From Solanum dulcamara (taxonomy: Eukaryota; Streptophyta; Magnoliopsida; Solanales; Solanaceae): 64,000 nucleotides of DNA. A program made the translations under genes and the position numbers. This document shows, piece by piece, positions 13,187-22,889 of this stretch (positions are counted from its first letter, which is position 1; each line of letters opens with the position of its first letter). The stretch spans positions 48,758,232-48,822,231 of the forward strand of contig NC_077248.1 in NCBI RefSeq assembly GCF_947179165.1, read 5' to 3'. The notes below the pieces were generated by a model. That model ran no database searches, was not told where the DNA came from, and was given only the letters and a program-made list of their open reading frames with translations.

Positions 13187-14521
13187 TCAACCCTGAGATG
13201 TACACTGCCATAAAAGATGATCCGGATCACCACAAGTATAACATTCTCTCTTGTGTGAAAACCTCTGCGATAAACCTAAAGAACTTGTATAACCATCTTG
13301 GCTCACTGACCTCTGTTGTGACCCCTGGTAACTCTGACCTATACTATAGGACCCATGAGGTGTCTGACCATCCTCAGAAGATGTCATAAATGCATGAACT
13401 GGTCCTCTATGCTGGAAGGAACCACCTTCTCTATAGGACCCTCTACCTCCAGATGAGGTACCCGAAAATTGACTAGAAGCATGGGCCCTCTTGGGGTCCC
13501 CAAACTCCTCTTTCTCCATAAACTCCGCCTCATTGGCGGCACCCAAGATGGACTGGAAGGAAGCGCCCTTACGGGCGGGTAAAAAAACTATTGTACAAAT
13601 GGTATAGTTTCGTCCTCGCATAAATTTGTGAATCTGCTCTGTCTCATCAGGAAGGACAGCCATGGCATGCCTGGACAATTGGTAGAAACTAGTCTTATAC
13701 TCAGCAACTATAAGACCCTCTTGTCTCAAATTCTCGAACTATAATCGGCTCTCTTCCTTCATACTCCAAGGGCCGAAATGGTCATAAAAGGCACTAGCAA
13801 ACTCATCTCAAGTCATCTAGGATGGCCCAACTAGCTTGAAACTCAGATACACTCTCCACCACTCTCTGGCTAGCCCACATAACTAGAGTGTAGTATAATA
13901 AACTCTGTGAGTCTCAGCTAACCCTACTGCCTCCAACAATTCTTGGCACATGGTCAAGAACTCATGTGTATCCTCAGTCTTCCTATCGTGAAACTGTAGT
14001 GGGTCCATTTTTTGGAACCTCTCATATCGGCGTTGCTTGTTTTCAGTCAACATGACTACAGGTTCACCCTGGGCTCCCCATACCTATACTCCATCATCAT
14101 CTGCTTTAGGGCTCATAGGTGGCTTGCCCACCGGACCCTAAAGAATTGAAATCTGATGTTTCCCTAGTGTCTAAGCTCCTGCTCTAGTTTGAGAACCCTC
14201 AGGTGTACCATTCACCCTCATACTTTGATTAAATCCTTCGAGCGCATCCAATACTCGCATCAAAGTGGATTGAAGCAATGGTGCAGTAGCAGGCTCTGGA
14301 GGGACTTGTTCCTCTCTAGCACCAATCTGTAGATCAATAGAAGCCTTTCTACCATGACCTCTAGCTGGTGCCGCTCCTCAGGCATAGCCTCTTCCCGCCG
14401 CCATCTCTCGACCATGAACTCTAGCTCGGCCTCTATCTCTACCCCTAGTTGGGGTCCTAAAATCAACCTTGAGGAGTACCTCCCTTCCTCTACCTCTAGC
14501 CGTAGTTCTGGTCTTAGCCAT
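13187..14521 (-). pseudogene. gypsy gag (capsid and nucleocapsid), broken
   Basis: The start is taken at ATG 14521-14519, giving MAKTRTTARGRG, an Arg-rich N-terminus usual for this family. The capsid part includes the retrotransposon gag core (RYERFQKMDPLQF, then LAREWWRVY and LVAEYKTSFYQLSRHA). The nucleocapsid part has one zinc knuckle of form C-x2-C-x4-H-x4-C (CYTCGDPDHLLWQC), all four ligands kept. The 3' half (13187-13729) is open for 180 codons; the 5' half has several stops. In life it would package the element RNA into particles. Confidence 0.9.
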
Positions 14522-14705
14522 CTGTCAGAAGGGACACACGAAAATTCAGTACTAGCATAACACGCATGATATGAAGTGAAAGAAGAAAGGGAAAATTTCC
14601 TAAAAGTCCTCATAGCCTCTCAAAGATATGTACAGACGTCTTCGTATCGATCCTCAAGACTCTACTCAGACTCGAGTTATATATACGTGATATCTATGAA
14701 CCTAG

Positions 14706-14718
14706 GGCTCTGATACGA
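14706..14718 (-). promoter_or_regulatory. primer binding site of the minus-strand gypsy element
   Basis: Minus-strand TCGTATCAGAGCC lies four bases inside the 5' LTR. It is a one-base variant of TGGTATCAGAGC, the tRNA-iMet-type PBS common to this clade. Confidence 0.85.
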
Positions 14719-14722
14719 TTTT

Positions 14723-16741
14723 TTTCACGATCTGAATCCAGGTGTGATGGCACTCATCTCAACCCACCGAGACAAGTCAGCCTAAAACTCAACTAAAAGT
14801 AAATACGTAAGAAAAAGAAATGAATCAAAATTTAACTTAATCAAAACCACGTAAAAGAAACTCAACTCCCTCAAGATTGGTTGCCACATGTATAAGCCAC
14901 TAATATATTACAGAAGTATAAAAATAAATACAATCACAATGTCTTTGTCTCTAGAATAGGACTAAAACATATTAAAGAGTAAGAGGTGTTCGCGAGATGG
15001 ATGTAACAGATACCTCAACACTCGAGATGATAGCCTCAGACGTAGTAGAGAACACTAAGAGATCAAGCAGGTCCGCGCTCACAACCTACACAAGTGTAGA
15101 AGCATGGGGTGAGTACCAAACAACACGGTACTCAGCAAGTGGACAACTAAAACTAAGCAAACCTCAATAGATACAAGTACTCCTGTCCTCCCAACCGAAC
15201 CTCCTTAACTACAACCTGTATAAAACCAACTCAACTCTACACTTATATAATAATAAGAGTAATACAGTCCACGAATACTCATCAATAGTCTCATCAATGA
15301 ATCATATCAAATCAAGTTCAGCATATACAGAGCAATAAAGGGGTAAACATTAATTCACAAATATCAACAAAATACGATGCAATGCAATGAGATGATGCAT
15401 ATTTGTCTTATCGGTACACATTCGCTGAATTATAATCTGGAACACATGGGGGGATATTTTTTTCTATGTAACCTGCCACGAAGCGTGTGGCCCATCTCCT
15501 CAATATATATATCTTTCCATGGAGCGTATGTTCTGATCCCTTTGTTTCAATATACCTGCCATGGAGCGTGTGGCCCGACCCCTTTATTTCATAATACCTA
15601 CCACGGAGCGTGTGGCCTGACCCTTTTTGTTTCATATCATTTTCAGTCTCAACACAATATGTCAGAACCAATGCAATCAATTCATGTTCATATAATTCAC
15701 GATAATAATATGACAACAACAATAATTTTTCCTATCTCACATCAATATAGTAATTTCACATGTCCAAAATAAACCCATAATCACAACATATCAATTCTAC
15801 CAATACATGTCATTAGATCACCATTTTATACCCCTCATCTTCATTTTTAAGGCCAATCATACAGTCAACAACCCAGTCCAATTCTCATTACTACCTAGTA
15901 CACATAACACGGAAATACAAGCATCTACAAGCTTAAGCTGAGGTTTAGAAATTCACTTGCTTCAATTAAATTAAATAGTCACTTTAAAACATTAGCCTTT
16001 CATAACACTTCCAAACAACCAAAATCTGTTCAAATACATAATCTTTATAAGAATATGAATTCAATAACACCCATATTGCTATATTTATTTTCAGATCAAA
16101 ATTGAGTCAAAAAAGTCATCTCGAGTCATTGAAGTCAAATCTGAAATTTTCTTTTCGATTATGTTGATTCATGATAAAATAAACTCACATGTCAAATTTC
16201 AGCTAAAACGGATCGTTATTCGACCCCCAAATCAAGATTTTATGTGAAGAATCCTAGGGTCATATTTTCTTATTTCAACATTATTTCTTCACCAATATAC
16301 CCTAAAAATATGTTCATAATCACATAAAAAAGTTAAAGAAAGGATGACAATAATACCTTGACGCTTTGGAATGAAAATTCCTATTTTTCTCTTCTCCTTT
16401 ATTTTTCTTTTTTCCTTTTTTTCTTTCTTCCTCCGTATTTTTTTCTTTCCTGTGCTTATGCGTTCGTCACTGTTCTTCTTCCTTTTATTTCCTTTCTCAA
16501 ACTAATTATGTATTAAAATTTACAAATCCTACTAATCTATTTTATTAAATATAATAAAAATGGTATAAGTATTAAATAAATTAACACTTTAGCCTATCAA
16601 TTAAATTAATTATTTAAAATCACTCATCAATTAATTAACTAAAGTTATCTAATAGTCCAAATTCCCAAATTAAATATACGAAAGGAGTCTTTTATGAAGA
16701 AAAGAGAACTCGTTCTCAAAATGACCTAACGGGTCATTACA
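14723..16741 (-). repeat. 5' LTR of the 7854-16741 element
   Basis: It is homologous to 7854-9505. It starts TTTCACGATC on the plus strand (decayed TGTCACGACC) and ends GGGTCATTACA, followed by the target duplication GAAAT. It retains about 360 bp (15750-16110) that is missing from the other LTR, so this is the fuller copy. A minisatellite of about 42-bp units lies at 15465-15640. Confidence 0.93.
15465..15640. repeat. LTR minisatellite, ~42-bp units, copy 2
   Basis: Three to four degenerate units contain CCTGCCA, GGAGCGTGTGGCC and CCCCTTTRTTTCA. It is the counterpart of 8590-8775 in the partner LTR. Confidence 0.85.
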
Positions 16742-16784
16742 GAAATCCATTAGATGAATAACAACCCAGGATTAGTCATAATCT

Positions 16785-17290
16785 AAATATAGCATCTGCA
16801 AATGGTAACAGTAATTACAAGAACAAGAAGCACGTGTTTCTTATGCATCCAGATAAGAGATAAGGAAAACGTGGCAGAAATTGGACATGTAAGCCACATA
16901 GGCTAATTGGTTCAAAGATTAATTATTTTTAATAGAAAATCTAATAAGTTATATCTGATGGAAACAAATTGAACATAGACATGTTTCAGATTGGACATGT
17001 AAAATGGAACTTCTTTTAGCATCATGATGTGGCTAAATGATATAACTACAACAAAAATTGCAGCAATAGATTATTGATACAACCCAATCATTTTCAAATC
17101 AACAACAAAAGGAATATTTTAAGATACATAAAAAAGATATGGTGATACCTATATAGAACGTTAAATGAGTGATCTTAGATGATTGGATACTTGGTGACAT
17201 GCATAAAATACTTAAGAATTCAGCAAATACCCATAGAATATGCAGCGTTTGATTTCTTCATCTTTCCGTAGGTTATGGCTTCAGAGGATA
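16785..17290. repeat. segment duplicated at 37925-38431 (copy 1)
   Basis: About 500 bp match 37925-38431 in the same orientation. Shared landmarks are AAGCACGTGTTTCTTATG, GAAATTGGACATGTAA, ACATAGGCTAATTRGTTC and CAACCCAATCATTTTC. The match ends near TTATGGCTTCAG (17280), after which the other copy runs into a gypsy gag fragment. It contains no transposon signature, so it may be low-copy gene-flanking sequence duplicated together with the B3 locus. A dispersed repeat is the alternative. Confidence 0.8.
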
Positions 17291-17384
17291 ATCCCATTTG
17301 TTTCTTAATGCCCAACTTGAACTTTATATTTTTCCGAAGTCTTACATTCGGTAATATATCAAAATTTAGTATTTTACTCTCCTC
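17220..17384 (-). CDS. possible terminal exon of an unknown basic protein
   Basis: An open stretch of about 54 codons without a starting Met ends in a stop at 17220-17222. It is rich in Lys and Arg (LRKNIKFKLGIKK, then SSEAITYGKMKK). Part of the frame is kept in the duplicate at about 38370-38430 (AEAITN, MMKKSNIAYSMG), where the amino-acid changes are few. I recognise no domain. It may equally be chance reading in an AT-rich segment. Confidence 0.2.
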   Translation of the reverse strand, partial: EESKILNFDILPNVRLRKNIKFKLGIKKQMGLSSEAITYGKMKKSNAAYSMGIC

Positions 17385-17804
17385 TTATCTATAGATACCT
17401 TTCTATTAATGGGGTAATCTCCTTTTTTGAGGTGTGTAATCCAAATGAAATAAAAAACAAAGTAGTACAATATGTGTGTATTTGTTTCTGGTTTAGTAAA
17501 ATTTGAGTATAACTAATACAAAATATAAGTTGGGCTTATAAAGAAATCTGAAGAAGGTTATAAAATTAACTCAGAAACCAACAAAATTGAAAGGCAAATA
17601 TTAAATAACAACAACATACGCAGTGAAATTTCACAAGTGAGGAAAGGCAAATATTGAAATGGAACAATAATACCCGGAAATAACCCATGTAAAATGGGAA
17701 GTTTGAAATTAGAACACTAAGAATCTAAACTAATTTGGCAGACATAATTTAGATTGGTGAATATTATCAGTCTGACTCATGCTTTATACTATTGCGGTAT
17801 CCTT
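17385..17804. other. unassigned AT-rich sequence
   Basis: Nothing recognisable. It lies between the two segments that have duplicates elsewhere in the window. Confidence 0.5.
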
Positions 17805-18480
17805 TATCAAATCTTTATTGTGTCAGATTCTAACGTTAAACACAAAATAACACTATAAAAATAAAAAAAAGTGTGTCGATAATAGAGACGACGATGGGAA
17901 TTTAGAGTGCGAGTAACATATGAGCGTATCTTCATTAGTATTTGGTGGGTTCTGATGCAATTTGTTAATACTTTTAGGGAGGGGGAATTTAATTTACTAA
18001 AAAATAGGGACTGATGGTTAAATAATACGAGTTTAATTTACTAAAAAATAGGGACTGATGGTTGAATAATCCGATAATTTAAATTGGATTGTATTTCATC
18101 TTTTTGGCATTTAAGTCAATGGTAGTCTATTATACAATCATGAATGGTCATTGATTGTATTTTTAAATAAAAGATAAAGCATTGCTTTATCTTTTATTGC
18201 AAATCCAATAAAAATTATTTTTTCTCTTCATTTTTATCATAAATTTTACTCATTAGATTCAATTAAAGAGTATTATAATTTTAAAAGAATAATTTTATAT
18301 TTTATATTTTTTCTTCTTGCTTTCAATAGTTTTATCATATATATAATATTGTTTTTTTAAAAGATGACAATTACTAGATTTCAATAATATTTATATTATA
18401 TTATAAAAAAGTTTCGCTTAAGATCACATAATTAGAAGACAACAAACACACATAGTCACCTAATTTAGACAATACATAAA
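17805..18480. repeat. segment duplicated at 19795-20214 plus 34437-34625 (copy 1)
   Basis: Shared landmarks in order are ATCAAATCTTTATT, TTAGATTCTAAC-like sequence, TTGTATTTCATCTTTTTG, GTAGTCTATTATACA, GAATGGTCAYTGAT and the final CACACATAGTCACC. The second copy is split by the Mutator-like insertion at 20225. This copy has an extra internal direct repeat of period 44 bp (TTTAATTTACTAAAAAATAG at 17988 and 18032). It lies just 3' of the B3 exon on the minus strand, so the unit probably duplicated with that gene. Confidence 0.8.
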
Positions 18481-18624
18481 TAGAAAGTCATTAATTCTTT
18501 TTTAAAAAATCAGAGAACCATATGAGATAAGTTTATACAACTGCGGATTTTTCTCTTGCAGAAAATAAAACTCACTAAATACTCTTGTTATTAACTACAA
18601 CTTCTAACAATTTGAAGAATACTT

Positions 18625-18930
18625 TTAACCAAGCGGTGTTGTGTTTTTATTGTTTGCACCCTCCTTATCTTTAGGGATCAATTCAGCTGGAAAATCATCA
18701 TTAATAATCTGAATCCTAAAATGGATTTCACTAGCACTGCATTCTAAAAGTTCAAACACGAGTCCATCCCCTACCTTCAAATTATTATCATTCCCAAATT
18801 TTCTCCACTCACTATTAAATTTGTGATATTTGACTCTACTATAGAACATATCCCACTTCTTTCGACCACAAGTGAGGATTGCAGCAGCTCCAGCCGAAGG
18901 AGGTAAGTTCTTCATTTTCTTGGGTAAATA
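18625..18930 (-). CDS. B3 DNA-binding domain protein, single recognised exon
   Basis: The exon is taken from an acceptor (TATTTCACAG, AG at 18931-18932) to the stop at 18625. It encodes YLPKKMKNLP, then a GRKKWDMFY strand, the diagnostic FNSEWRKF and NNLKVGDGLVFELLE, and HFRIQII. This is the C-terminal two thirds of a plant B3 domain, in the loose style of the REM subfamily. The C-terminal tail is short and hydrophilic. B3 proteins are nuclear DNA-binding transcription factors. I could not find an exon for the N-terminal part of the domain between 18940 and 19790. The gene may therefore be truncated, or that exon may lie beyond the repeats. The first in-frame Met is at 18915, but it falls inside the domain and is unlikely to be the true start. 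Confidence 0.75.
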   Translation of the reverse strand, partial: YLPKKMKNLPPSAGAAAILTCGRKKWDMFYSRVKYHKFNSEWRKFGNDNNLKVGDGLVFELLECSASEIHFRIQIINDDFPAELIPKDKEGANNKNTTPLG

Positions 18931-18939
18931 CTGTGAAAT

Positions 18940-19794
18940 AGTAAAATAAATTCAATACTCTTTAAAAATATGGGGATTGGAAAGGGGAATTTTGGGAGGA
19001 GGGGGATCTAACCCCCAAGTTATACCCACTAAAAAGAATCATATTTGGATAAATACTAAATTATAAGTAGGAAAATGGATGCTACCAAATTGTAGAGAGG
19101 CTTGACACTGGTCTTTGAGAGAATCATATCAAAATAGGGTTTCCTCGAAAATGGTCATTATTCATCATTGTTGAATTTCGAGATTCCAGAGCTTTCTGTC
19201 TCGGGTTGTTTCATCGGGTTATTTCATGGTGGAGTAAATCTTATTATTAGAAACATGTACAGAAGATGATCCGCCCTGATAAAAAATAAATCAAAAACAT
19301 GCAAGCATGATTTAAATTCTATAAGGGGTTGCAGCCAAGGCCAAGAGTATAAAAAAAAATTGTTTAGAATCATGGGAATGTGCTTACCTCCATTCCTGAT
19401 TGATAAGATAATTGAACTTTTTGTTCCCTTTTGATACTACTTTATAGAAAGTACACTGGGGTTTTGGGGGTGGTCTTCCTAGTATATATAATTACTGAAT
19501 TTCTCCTCATTTTTCAAGAGGTCATAAAATCACATTTTTGTAATAATTGAAAAGGTAGACTTTTATTTTATTTGACCATTATACTAGTTTGACCATATTT
19601 ATATTTTATTTGACCATTTTTATATGGCCATTCTACTAGTTTGACCTTATTTGTATTTTATTTGATCATTATACGAGTTTGACCATTTTTATTTGTCAAC
19701 ATCTAAACTTTCATAGTATTTTGAGTGTCGTATCTGAACTACTTGAAGTGTGAGTTTTCTAGCTGAACTATGATCCAATGGTTAGCAAAATCCA
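18940..19794. other. upstream side of the B3 exon; no further exon recognised
   Basis: In minus-strand terms this is where the intron and 5' part of the B3 gene should be. It is AT-rich. A short direct-repeat patch with TTTGACCATT words lies at about 19560-19695. I saw no reading frame that completes the B3 domain. Confidence 0.5.
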
Positions 19795-20214
19795 TCAAAT
19801 CTTTATTTTGTTAGATTCTAACATTTAACACACAATATAAAAAGTAGAAAAGTGTGTGGAAAGTAGAGACAATGACGAAGGTTATTTTTGCGAAGGCATG
19901 TAAACATAGGAGAGTATCTTTTGTCATAGTTAGTGGGTTATGATAGATTTTTGTAATACTTTCTTGTGGGATATTTTAATCACTAAAATTGTGGGATTGA
20001 TGGTCAAATAATCAGATATATCAAAACTAGTTGTATTTCATCTTTTTGTACTTCAGTCAATGATAGTCTATTATACATTTAGAATGGTCACTGATCATGT
20101 CTTTATATAAAATATAAATAATTGATTTACCTTTTATTAATACTCCAATCATTTTTTTTTCTTTTTCTCCTAATTTTTCCCGTGAATTTTAGTTTATTTG
20201 ATCCAAATTATGAG
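19795..20214. repeat. duplicated segment, copy 2, left part
   Basis: It matches the first ~430 bp of 17805-18480. The match is interrupted at 20215 by the Mutator-like element and resumes at 34437. Confidence 0.8.
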
Positions 20215-20224
20215 TTTTACATTT
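20215..20224. repeat. 10-bp target duplication of the Mutator-like element, left copy
   Basis: TTTTACATTT lies directly before the element end GGAAAAAGG. The identical word follows the other end at 34427-34436. Confidence 0.9.
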
Positions 20225-20725
20225 GGAAAAAGGCATCAATTTCCCCCTAAACTTGTCCCAAAAAGTCAGTTACACGCTTAAACTACCATGGCGACCTATT
20301 ACACACCTAATCTTGTTCAAAGTGATATTAATATCCCCTTTTGAAAATATGTGTGAAAGGGTGTTATGCACGCATTTTGACATGTAAATAATATTATTTT
20401 AATAATTCTAAACCCTTTTTCTTAATATTTCTTACACTTTTGCAAGACATAGTCCTTGGGTGTTCTTCCTCCTCTCACCATACATATCTCTGTTTTTTTA
20501 AACCCTTCTTCGTCCTTCTTCATTATTTATAAATTGAAGGTAAAAGGAGAAATTAGAAGAGAAAATTTCATGACCCAATTTCTTGGGCTGTGATGGCACC
20601 TCCTAACACCTACCAACAGGTAAGCCTAACCCTTAACCCATAGCCCAGAATCAAAGATAATGGGATATTAAGCAGAAGATGAACAATAAAGAGGAAAATA
20701 AATAATAAAAAAAGAGGGAGAACAA

Positions 20726-21209
20726 TGTAAAGACCCTGGAGGTTATTTTTGGAATTTTTGTAAAATGACCATTTTACCCCTCCTTTTAGATGCCTCAAGT
20801 CATTTTTGATTGGTACCGGGTATTGATTTTTAAAAAATCCTATGAAAAGTTAAGTCTTTGGAAATTTTGAGTTTTATAAGCTTTAAGTATTAAAAAGTGG
20901 TATTTGGGGTCAATCGAAGCTACGGGTCTCAGAACGGAATTCCGTCAATTTCAGCAGCTCCAAAATGTCAAGATTGGCTTAGCTTTACGAAATAAGTTTT
21001 GGAGTTGAAATGAAGATTTGAGATCTTGAGTTGAGAATTTGAGGAACTTTAAGCCAAGGTTTGACTTTGATCAACTTTTTTGAGTTTCGATGCTCGAAAT
21101 GGAATTTTGATGACTCCGTTGGATTTGAGAGATGGTTTTTGGTCTAGAAGAAGTGTTGGTTGAATTTTTAGAGATCCTAAGTCTATTTTGGTATTTTGAA
21201 GGCTTAAGT
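20726..21209 (+). repeat. truncated 5' LTR of the innermost gypsy element
   Basis: It aligns with the first ~490 bp of the 3' LTR (26315-26804). The two diverge exactly after TAAGTTGGT. In the 3' LTR that word (26796-26804) is followed by 3.05 kb more LTR; here it runs straight into the PBS. Confidence 0.93.
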
Positions 21210-21222
21210 TGGTATCAGAGCC
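21210..21222 (+). promoter_or_regulatory. primer binding site
   Basis: TGGTATCAGAGCC, the tRNA-iMet-type PBS of this clade. It overlaps the deletion junction of the 5' LTR. Confidence 0.92.
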
Positions 21223-21414
21223 CCAGATTCATTGGTCTCACTTGTACAGAGCTAACGTCTAGTAGAGTCTCGCGGATGGGTGCGGACACGTCTGTAACTT
21301 ATCTTCCGGAGGCTACAGGATGTCATTAGGAACATTCTCTATATTATATTATTTCATGTAGTGTTATGTCTTATTAATTTCGTGAAATCTCATTTGTTCC
21401 ACTCTTTCGCAGGA

Positions 21415-22710
21415 ATGGTTCGTACGCGTAGTACCACCGATCGTGATAACGCACCAAGTCCTAGCATGCCTAGAGGTCTTCTTCATGGGATAGATAGGGG
21501 AGCAGTACCAACTCCCGACCTAGAGATAGAGTCGGAGCTGGTAGAGAAGCATTAGGACGCTCCTATTCCTACTCAGCCAGAGGGACCACCAACACCAACA
21601 TAGCCTCCAGTTGCACCAGTTATGACCCCAGCATTATAAGCAGCGATTATGCATCTCCTCACGGCTATTGGGGTTGTACCATAGGACCCAACCCCAGTAG
21701 CGGGCATACTAGCACCACGGGATCTGCCTGTCCAGCCAGCACTTGAGGTTCAATTACTTCCACCAATTATTACACCCTGCTAGCAATTTCAAAGGGTATG
21801 ATGTCATTACAGGATTAGAAGATATTAGGGGTATTTTAAAGGAAGTCACCCTCGATATTTTCTGGAGCCATTTGCGAGGATGCCATGGAGTTCTTGACTA
21901 CTTATCAAGAGCAGGTCTATTCCTTGGGTCTTGTGGAGTCTAGAGGCTTTTACTTCACTACTCACTAGTTCAGAGGGGCAGCCAGACAGTGGTGGCGCTC
22001 TTATTTATAATCCAGACCAGCTGGGTCACCACCATTGATATGGGCCCAGTTCTCAGAAGCTTACTTGGCTCGATACATCTCTAGGAGTGTTTGGGACCGA
22101 CTTCGGGATCAGTTTACTCAATTGGAGCAGGGCCACATGATGATTAAAGAGTACAAGGCTAGATTTCATCAGCTTTCCCGACATTCCACTATGATTTTAC
22201 CCACTGTGGAGGAGCGGGTATGATGTTTTGTGCGCGGATTGAGACCTTGCCTGAGGTTGGGGACCGAGCACCTTATTTCTGCGGGCCTCTCTTTTATGGA
22301 TGTGGATCATGCCCGTACGATCGAGATTATTCATCATCAGGCCCAAGGGGGTAGTGATAAGAGACCCAGGCATCATGGTAGCTACAGTGGGTCCCATTCT
22401 AGAGGCCATAATAGTTATAACAGGCCCTGCCAGTAGTTCAAGTAGGATAGGTATCAGCAGGGTCAGTCCAGTTGGCCGATTCAGGCCACCCTACCAGCAG
22501 TTGAGGGTAGTTAGCCTCATTTAGAGGTTCCACTGCAGGGCAGAGCTCGAGGGGATTAGGTCTATTTCCTTCCTACCAAGAATGAGTTATCATGGGTCGC
22601 TCAGCTTCAGGATGCTTCAATTATGGCTCATTGGAGTACTGGGCTAGGGAGTGTCCTGGCTGGGCTAGATTATTGGCAGTAGCAACACCTCCACTAGGAG
22701 GTATAGATCA
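21415..22710 (+). pseudogene. gypsy gag, broken
   Basis: The start ATG at 21415 gives MVRTRSTTDRD, a basic N-terminus like that of the minus-strand relative. Capsid core pieces are FRGAARQWWRSY and MIKEYKARFHQLSRHS. The zinc knuckle near 22608-22660 is decayed: the second Cys and the His are both Tyr (CFNYGSLEYWARECP). At least eight in-frame stops are present, most of them TAG at positions where relatives carry Gln. Confidence 0.88.
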
Positions 22711-22889
22711 AGGTCACGGCCGCGATGATGGTCATCAAGTTGTTCAAGGACGTCCCTAAGGAAGTAGGTCAGGTGGTAGGGAGAATGTTCGTGGAGGAGG
22801 CCGACAGGGCCACTTCTATGCTGTTCCGACGAGGGCAGAGGTTGAGGCATCAAAGGATGTTATCACAGGTATTATCCTTATTTATCAGC

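Larger units (their letters stand above)
7854..16741 (-). mobile_element. full-length Ty3/gypsy (Tekay/Del-type) retrotransposon
   Basis: Two homologous LTRs (7854-9505 and 14723-16741) bound an internal region with PBS, gag and pol in the expected order on the minus strand. The 5-bp target duplication GAAAT is present at 7849-7853 and 16742-16746, so this is one intact insertion of 8,888 bp. The outer bases are decayed (CG for TG at the left end) but CA remains at 16741. Stops and frameshifts in both gag and pol, plus many differences between the LTRs, show it is old and dead as an autonomous element. The left LTR is about 360 bp shorter because of an internal gap opposite 15750-16110. Confidence 0.95.

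Noticed and set aside
20726..21209. Genuine short 480-bp LTR family
   Set aside because: The 3' LTR of the same insertion is 3.5 kb and the target duplication shows both ends belong to one element, so the short form is a deletion.
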